The position numbers were made by a program, and so were the translations under genes. The notes beneath the pieces were generated by a model, which had not been told where the DNA came from, did no database searches, and saw only the letters and a program-made list of their open reading frames with translations. DNA of 64,000 nt from Deinococcus metalli (GTDB lineage: Bacteria; Deinococcota; Deinococci; Deinococcales; Deinococcaceae). Shown piece after piece: positions 59,603-64,000 of this stretch. How positions within the stretch are numbered: the first letter of the stretch is position 1; the number at the start of each line of letters is the position of its first letter. The DNA is taken from NCBI RefSeq assembly GCF_014201805.1, contig NZ_JACHFK010000007.1:62001-126000 (forward strand), written 5' to 3'.

Positions 59603-59768
59603 TCTGGCCCGAAAGGGCCGTGCAGTGCAGACCACGATGTACACGAATGCACTTGAGGGAGGCGCCCACCTCCAGGATCGTTAAAAACGGGCGCGCGAGC
59701 CGCGAGGCCGGGTCATGCCCGGACCGCCGCACCCACGACAGGAGCCTCCGGGCTCCTTGTTCATTTCT
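59603..59768 (+). ncRNA. Candidate structured small RNA (or regulatory leader), about 165 nt
   Basis: Starts about 7 bases after the promoter and ends in a terminator, GGAGCC (59741-59746)/GGCTCC (59751-59756) followed by a T-rich tail. Clear helices inside: GGCCC(GAAA)GGGCC with a GNRA tetraloop (59606-59619), GTGCAGTG/CAC..TGCAC (59620-59652), GGAGG/CCTCC (59658-59673) and CCGGG/CCCGG (59708-59722). It contains one short frame MYTNALEGGAHLQDR (59637-59684) with no ribosome site. SRP, 6S and tmRNA consensus were not found. It could also be a leader of the deaminase gene, which has its own promoter. Confidence 0.55.
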
Positions 59769-59830
59769 CAAGCGCAGCCAAAGGGAGAAGACTCACCGAC
59801 GCGCGCCCTGGCCGTTCCTACAGTGCGCGC

Positions 59831-60394
59831 ATGCCCGACACGCCCGCGGCCCGGACTCCCCTCGACCACGCCCGCCACCTGCGCGAGGCCCTCGCCCTGG
59901 CCCACGAGGGCCAGAAGGCCGGCAGTGCCCCCGTCGGGGCTGTGCTGGTCGATGCCCACGGCCACGTGGTCGCGCGGGGCCGCAACCGCGTGGGTGAAGC
60001 GCAGAGCGCCGAGCACGTCGGCGACGCCAGCGTGGCGCACGCCGAGATGGACGTCTACTTCCAGGTGGGCAAACTCGACGCGCCGGAGACCCTGACCCTG
60101 TACACCAGCCTGGAACCGTGCCTGATGTGCGGCGGCGCCAGCGCCCTGCTCGGGATCGGGCGGATCGTGTGGGCCACCGACGACCCCTGGGGCGGTTCCG
60201 GCCGCCTGATCAAGTGGTCCGAGCACCCCGCCATGCAGGACACGGAGGTCATTCCCTGCCCCGACGCCGCCCTGGAACACGAGGGCGCCGCCCTGTTCGC
60301 CCCGGAAGCGAAAAAGGCCTTCCCGGAGGAGGGCTGGGCGCTGTGGCGCCAGCGGTATCCGCAGGAGACGGCCGAGGTAGAAGCGCGGGAATGA
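59831..60394 (+). CDS. Nucleoside/cytidine-type deaminase
   Basis: 187-residue zinc deaminase of the CDA fold. The zinc and catalytic residues are H70 and E72 in VAHAEMD and C97, C100 in LEPCLMCGGA. N-terminal helix ARHLREALALAHEGQKAGSAPVGAVLVD is typical of guanine/tRNA-adenosine/CMP deaminases. The extra C-terminal region (DPWGGSGRLIKWSEHP and a Glu/Ala-rich helix) differs from TadA, so a base or nucleoside substrate is more likely than tRNA. TACAGT (59819-59824) is six bases before the ATG, so it is probably leaderless and independent of the upstream RNA. Confidence 0.85.
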   Translation: MPDTPAARTPLDHARHLREALALAHEGQKAGSAPVGAVLVDAHGHVVARGRNRVGEAQSAEHVGDASVAHAEMDVYFQVGKLDAPETLTLYTSLEPCLMCGGASALLGIGRIVWATDDPWGGSGRLIKWSEHPAMQDTEVIPCPDAALEHEGAALFAPEAKKAFPEEGWALWRQRYPQETAEVEARE

Positions 60395-60407
60395 GCCGGG
60401 CCGCGTG

Positions 60408-60917
60408 CTAGACCCCCAGTGCTGCCCGCAGCGCCGTGAACGCCTCCTCCGCTGTCCGCCCGGCGGTGTCCACCACCACGCGCTCGCCCTGCCACGGCTC
60501 GAACTCCTGCGCGAACGCCTGCACGGAGGCCCACGTGGGCGGCGTCCACTCGCCCGCCCGGTTCGCCGGGTCGTCGTGCCGCACCTCCACCCGCCGGCGG
60601 TGCTCCGCCGGGTTTGAGCAGACGACCTCGATGTTGACCAGCGGCGTTCCGGCCTCCGCAGCTACGCCTGCCCACGCCCCCCGCGTGACGGCCAGCGGAT
60701 TGACCACGTCCACCACCACGGCCGTCCCCAGCCGCAGGTTGTCCAGGGCCACGGCGTACGATACGGCGTAGCCCTCCACGCTGGCCTGGATGCCGAAGCG
60801 CAGCAGGGCCGCCTCCACGGTGTCCACCCGCAGGTAGGCGGCCCGCAGGTGCGGCGCGAGCTGCCGGGCCAGCGTGGACTTGCCGGTACCGGGCAGACCG
60901 GACGTGACGTAGAGCAT
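60408..60917 (-). CDS. Small P-loop kinase (AAA_33-type)
   Basis: 169-residue P-loop protein with Walker A GLPGTGKST at about 7-15 and a short DVVNP near residue 70. Related to the zeta-toxin/AAA_33 group of small-molecule kinases. A substrate cannot be named. ATG 60917 has minus-strand TACGCT (60924-60929) six bases away. It shares its strand with the S51 peptidase upstream (23 bases) and may be partly co-transcribed. No antitoxin-like partner is adjacent. Confidence 0.8.
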   Translation of the reverse strand: MLYVTSGLPGTGKSTLARQLAPHLRAAYLRVDTVEAALLRFGIQASVEGYAVSYAVALDNLRLGTAVVVDVVNPLAVTRGAWAGVAAEAGTPLVNIEVVCSNPAEHRRRVEVRHDDPANRAGEWTPPTWASVQAFAQEFEPWQGERVVVDTAGRTAEEAFTALRAALGV

Positions 60918-60939
60918 GCCCAGAGCGTACCGCCTGCCC

Positions 60940-61548
60940 TCACGTCAGCAGCTCATCCCGCTCGCCGTCCCGCACCAGCACGTCGCCGTCGCGCAGCCGC
61001 CAGTGCGGGAGGCCCTGGGCGGCCAGCCCGTCGGCCAGGCGCGTGCAGTCGGCGGTCTCCGGGTGCCCCGGCGAATCGACGTGCGGCAGGAACAGCCGAT
61101 CAAGGACGCCCAGGCCCGTCGTGACCAGATCGGTCGCATCGCTGACCGGATCGACCGCTGCCAGCGGACGCAGATCCGGCGACAGCACACACGGTCCTGC
61201 GCTGAAACCCGCGTACACCACGGCGTCTGCGTGCAGCAGTTCCAGAATCGCCGCGTCTGCCCCCGTCTCGGCCAGGACGCGGCGCAGCGTGAAGACGTTC
61301 CCGCCGCGCACGAACAGCAGGTCGAAGTCCGGCAACTGCTCCACCGCGCCCAGTGTCCGTAGATCGAGCACCGTGACATCCAGTCCGAGCTGTTCGAGGT
61401 CACCCACGTCCCGATCCAGCGAGTCCTGCCGGAAGGGTTGACCCTCCACGGCGTTGCGGATCAGCGCGGTCTCGCGGCCACCCCGCAGCATGTCCAGCAG
61501 CCGGTGCGTGTGGTTGCCCATCCGGAACGACGACAAATACAGGCGCAT
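60940..61548 (-). CDS. Peptidase S51 (dipeptidase E/cyanophycinase-like)
   Basis: 202-residue serine peptidase of family S51. The nucleophile is S116 in YAGFSAGPCV; the LLFVRGGNVFTLRRVL segment holds the GG-N loop typical of the family, and HVDSPGHPE the likely His. Dipeptidase E cleaves Asp-X dipeptides; cyanophycinase acts on cyanophycin. The short length favours the dipeptidase group. Minus-strand TACACT (61555-61560) is six bases before ATG 61548. There is no cyanophycin synthetase gene nearby. Confidence 0.85.
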   Translation of the reverse strand: MRLYLSSFRMGNHTHRLLDMLRGGRETALIRNAVEGQPFRQDSLDRDVGDLEQLGLDVTVLDLRTLGAVEQLPDFDLLFVRGGNVFTLRRVLAETGADAAILELLHADAVVYAGFSAGPCVLSPDLRPLAAVDPVSDATDLVTTGLGVLDRLFLPHVDSPGHPETADCTRLADGLAAQGLPHWRLRDGDVLVRDGERDELLT

Positions 61549-61588
61549 GGGCGGAGTGTAGGGGAGGGGGGCGGTGAGGGACGGTGCG

Positions 61589-62452
61589 TCACACGGCCGT
61601 CACGTCGGCCGCCAGCCGCTGCCGGGCCCGGTCGATCCGGCGCGCATCCTCGCTGCCGGGCGGGCTCGTCAGCGCCACGATCTTAAAATCGCTGTCGCCG
61701 GTCGAGAGCACGTCGCAGTCCACGTGGATGTCGCCCACGACCGGGTGTTCGACCGTCTTGCAGTCTTCGGTGTGCTGACCGACGGCGCCGCCCCGCCACA
61801 GGGCCGCGAAGGTCGCGTTCCCGGCGATCAGCCGCTGGAGCAGATCGGCCAGCCGGGTATCGGTGGGGTAGCGGACGCTGGCGCGGCGCAGATCGGCGAC
61901 GATGGCCCGGTTGGACGCCTCCAGGCTGCTCGACTGCACCGGCCAGGCCTCCACCCGTCCCGCCTGCCCCGGCACCGGGAAACGGGCCCGCACGAGGCTG
62001 CGTTCCTCCGGTGGAACGCCCGCCGGGTCGCCCAGCAGGGCCGCCCACGTGGGGGTCCACCACACCAGCCGCCAGTCGGCGGTGAACACGGCCACGGCCA
62101 CGTCGCCCAGGCGCGTGACCAGCCGCTGGACGCCCGGCGGCACGGCGTCCTCGATGACGGCCGGCGCGGGCGGCTGCAGTCCGGCCAGCTGGTACAGGTG
62201 GTCTCGCTCGGCGGCGTCCAGCCTCAGAGCACGGGCCAGCGCCGCCACTGCCCCCGCAGACGGCGTGGCCGCCCGGCCCTGCTCCAGCCGGACGAGGTAA
62301 TCGACGGAAATGCCGGCCAGCTCCGCCAGTTCTTCCCGCCGCAGCCCGGCCGTGCGCCGACGCTGCGTGACCGGTAGCCCCGCCCCGGCCGGGTTGAGCC
62401 GGTCACGCCACGCCCGCAGCGTGGCCCCCAGACCGAGTTCGGAGGATGTCAC
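61589..62452 (-). CDS. XRE-type regulator with MmyB-like ligand-binding domain
   Basis: 287-residue transcription regulator. The N-terminal helix-turn-helix (about 5-80: TLRAWRDRLNPAGAG, RRRTAGLRREELAELAGISVDYLVRLEQGRAATPSAGAVAALARALRL) is followed by a C-terminal MmyB/PAS-like domain (about 110-285) that binds fatty acid-like ligands in homologues. GTG 62452 is chosen: minus-strand TACCAT (62459-62464) is six bases away. It is divergent from a VOC gene, a likely target; many members control neighbouring oxidoreductases. Confidence 0.88.
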   Translation of the reverse strand: MTSSELGLGATLRAWRDRLNPAGAGLPVTQRRRTAGLRREELAELAGISVDYLVRLEQGRAATPSAGAVAALARALRLDAAERDHLYQLAGLQPPAPAVIEDAVPPGVQRLVTRLGDVAVAVFTADWRLVWWTPTWAALLGDPAGVPPEERSLVRARFPVPGQAGRVEAWPVQSSSLEASNRAIVADLRRASVRYPTDTRLADLLQRLIAGNATFAALWRGGAVGQHTEDCKTVEHPVVGDIHVDCDVLSTGDSDFKIVALTSPPGSEDARRIDRARQRLAADVTAV

Positions 62453-62554
62453 GGCCGCATGGTAGCGGGTGACGCCGGAGCCCAGGGTGGTCTTTTCCGT
62501 CCTCCCGTCCGCGCGTCCCTGGCTGGCCGCTCCTGCGGGCGGAACACTGCGGCC

Positions 62555-62968
62555 ATGACCGGACTCCAGTTCTCCATGCATCACTTCGGCCTCTCCGTGC
62601 CCGACCTCGACGCGACCATCGCGTGGTACACCGCGACACTCGACTTTGAACTGGAGGCCGCCTACGACGTCGCGGTCCTGCCGGCGCGGGCCGCCTTCCT
62701 GCGCCACGGGGCCGTCCGGGTGGAACTCTTCGAGGTCAGCGGGGCTGTGCCCGCCCCGGAGAACGCCCAGGATCTGCGGGTGCACGGGCTCCGGCACGTG
62801 GCACTGGCGGTGGACGACATCGTTGCGACCCGCGACCTGCTGCGGACGCGGGGGGTGGAGTTCGTCTCGGAACCCGCGACCGTGCCCGGCTCCGGCGGCG
62901 ACCGGTACGCGTTCTTCCGGGACAACAACGGCATCCTGATCGAGCTGTTCGAGATGTACCGGGCCTGA
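62555..62968 (+). CDS. VOC-family protein (glyoxalase-like)
   Basis: 137-residue single-chain vicinal oxygen chelate protein. Begins with FSMHHFGLSVPDLDATIAWYTATLDFELE and ends DRYAFFRDNNGILIELFEMYRA, both typical; paired metal ligands (His in HHFGL, Glu in RVELFEV, His in LRHVALAV, Glu in LIELFE) are present, so it may be an active lyase, isomerase or dioxygenase. ATG 62555 is preferred; AACACT lies six bases upstream. It is divergent from the MmyB-type regulator with 100 bases between, suggesting control by it. Confidence 0.85.
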   Translation: MTGLQFSMHHFGLSVPDLDATIAWYTATLDFELEAAYDVAVLPARAAFLRHGAVRVELFEVSGAVPAPENAQDLRVHGLRHVALAVDDIVATRDLLRTRGVEFVSEPATVPGSGGDRYAFFRDNNGILIELFEMYRA

Positions 62969-62999
62969 CGTCCTGACGGCGGGGTCCAGTTCCCCCGGC

Positions 63000-64000
63000 T
63001 CATCGCCAGCCCAGCGCCGGTGCCACATCCTTCAGGATGGACTCGATGACGTGGGCGTTGTACTCCACGCCGAGCTGGTTCGGCACCGTCAGCAGCAGGG
63101 TATCGGCCTCGGCGATCGCGGTGTCGCCGCGCAGCTCCTCGATCAGCGTGTCGGGCTCGGCGGCGTAACTGCGCCCGAACACGGCCCGCGCACTGTCGAT
63201 CCGCCCGAACTGGTCGCGGTCCTGCCCCTGTCCGCCGAAGTACATGCGGTCGCGGTCATCGGTCAGGGCAAAGATGCTGCGGCTGACCGACACGCGCGGC
63301 GTCCGGGTGTGTCCGGCCTCGGCCCACGCGGCGCGGTAGGCCCGGATCTGCTCGGCCTGCTGCTCGTGAAAGGGCCGGCCGCTCTCGTCGAAGACCAGGG
63401 TGGAGCTCTGCAGGTTCATGCCCCGCTGCGCGGCCCAGACCGCTGTGGCGGTGGTCGCCGCACCCCACCAGATCCGTTCGCGCAATCCCTCGGAATACGG
63501 TTCCAGGCGCAGCAGTCCCGGCGGGTTCGGGAACATCGGGCGCGGGTGGGGCTGGGCGAAGCCGCGACCCTCCAGCAGGTCCAGAAACACGTCGGCGTGG
63601 TGCCGGGCCATGTCGGCCTCGCTCTGGCCCTCGGCGGGCGCAAAGCCGAAGTGCCGCCAGCCGTCGATCACCTGTTCCGGTGAGCCCCGGCTGATGCCCA
63701 GTTGCAGACGACCGCCCGAGATCAGGTCGGCCGATCCCGCGTCCTCGGCCATGTAGAAGGGGTTCTCGTAGCGCATGTCGATGACGCCCGTGCCGATCTC
63801 GATGCGGCTGGTCTTGGCCCCCACGGCCGCCAGAAGCGGAAAGGGCGAGGACAGTTGCCGCGCGAAGTGGTGGACGCGGAAATACGCGCCGTCTGCGCCC
63901 AGTTCCTCGGCGGCGACGGCCAGATCGATCGATTGCAGCAGCACGTCGCGGGCCGAGCGTGTGCCCGACTGCGGCGAGGGCGTCCAGTGCCCGAACGAGA
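63000..64000 (-). CDS. Luciferase-like (LLM) flavin-dependent oxidoreductase, 5'-truncated by window edge
   Basis: Flavin-dependent monooxygenase of the bacterial luciferase fold. The frame is open to the window edge, so the start codon lies beyond base 64000; about 333 residues are present. Visible features are FGHWTPSPQSG near the upstream end, ELGADGAYFRVHHFARQLSSPFPLL, RIEIGTGVIDMRYENPFYMAEDAG, SGGRLQLGISRGSPEQVIDGW, and a C-terminal LIEELRGDTAIAEADTLLLTVPNQLGVE. These fit LLM proteins that use reduced FMN and oxygen. A flavin reductase is encoded 25 kb away; no closer partner is seen. Confidence 0.88.
   Translation of the reverse strand, partial: SFGHWTPSPQSGTRSARDVLLQSIDLAVAAEELGADGAYFRVHHFARQLSSPFPLLAAVGAKTSRIEIGTGVIDMRYENPFYMAEDAGSADLISGGRLQLGISRGSPEQVIDGWRHFGFAPAEGQSEADMARHHADVFLDLLEGRGFAQPHPRPMFPNPPGLLRLEPYSEGLRERIWWGAATTATAVWAAQRGMNLQSSTLVFDESGRPFHEQQAEQIRAYRAAWAEAGHTRTPRVSVSRSIFALTDDRDRMYFGGQGQDRDQFGRIDSARAVFGRSYAAEPDTLIEELRGDTAIAEADTLLLTVPNQLGVEYNAHVIESILKDVAPALGWR

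Noticed and set aside
59603..59768. SRP RNA, 6S RNA, tmRNA or c-di-GMP riboswitch
   Set aside because: None of their conserved core sequences (for example the GGAAG-containing SRP loop or an encoded tag peptide) is present, and 5' and 3' ends do not pair as in 6S RNA.

Overview
The window is high-GC chromosomal DNA with all the hallmarks of a Deinococcus-type bacterium. Codon use is dominated by G/C third positions. Many genes appear to be transcribed without a 5' leader: a TANNNT hexamer lies 5 to 7 bases before the start codon. No organism name is given, so the genus is an inference from gene content (HD-GYP, GGDEF and EAL genes, FUN14, a WGxxGxxG-anchored protein, IlvA with two ACT domains, DUF808) and promoter style. 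No rRNA, CRISPR array, prophage or intact insertion sequence was seen. The window looks like core chromosome with an accessory flavour around 19-34 kb and 51-62 kb.

Layout. 1-4.4 kb: glutamate synthase, gltB (5' cut by the window edge) and gltD. 4.4-11.3 kb: a minus-strand block with a SnoaL-like protein, an HD-GYP c-di-GMP phosphodiesterase, glyA, a membrane GGDEF-EAL protein and a K+/H+ antiporter. 11.4-15.6 kb: pheS and pheT with a Nudix gene between them, preceded by a small leader peptide and a terminator (candidate attenuator). 15.6-19.4 kb: a tandem Nudix protein, a ComB-like phosphatase, a PDZ/radical-SAM/DUF512 protein, a small membrane protein and tRNA-Trp(CCA) with its own promoter and terminator. 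19.7-28.2 kb: an orphan molybdenum hydroxylase large subunit, a CaiB/BaiF CoA-transferase, a diguanylate cyclase, an unusual trypsin-like protease fused to a DNA/RNA non-specific endonuclease, and a nitronate monooxygenase-like protein. 28.3-35.5 kb: small housekeeping and orphan genes ending in a HerA-like ATPase.

35.5-46 kb: a CAP-domain lipoprotein, ECF sigma factor, FUN14 protein, flavin reductase, metallophosphoesterase, YdjC deacetylase, MarC, HNH endonuclease, secreted proteins and an HD protein. 46.2-49.6 kb: a three-gene phosphorelay operon (winged-helix regulator, multi-PAS histidine kinase, single-domain receiver). 49.6-51.3 kb: ilvA with a leader peptide holding tandem Ile codons and an intrinsic terminator, a good candidate attenuator. 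51.4-57.3 kb: a dispersed repeat, a secreted protein, DinB, DUF808, a HAD phosphatase, and a divergent MocR regulator/BenE transporter pair sharing a spaced operator array. 57.3-64 kb: a chloramphenicol-phosphotransferase homologue, an acyl-CoA synthetase, a likely new small RNA with a consensus promoter, and enzymes ending in a luciferase-like oxidoreductase cut by the window edge.

The strongest candidates for something undescribed are the cytoplasmic protease-nuclease fusion (24628-26673), the ilvA leader (51203-51307), the structured RNA (about 59603-59768) and the MocR operator array (56046-56120).
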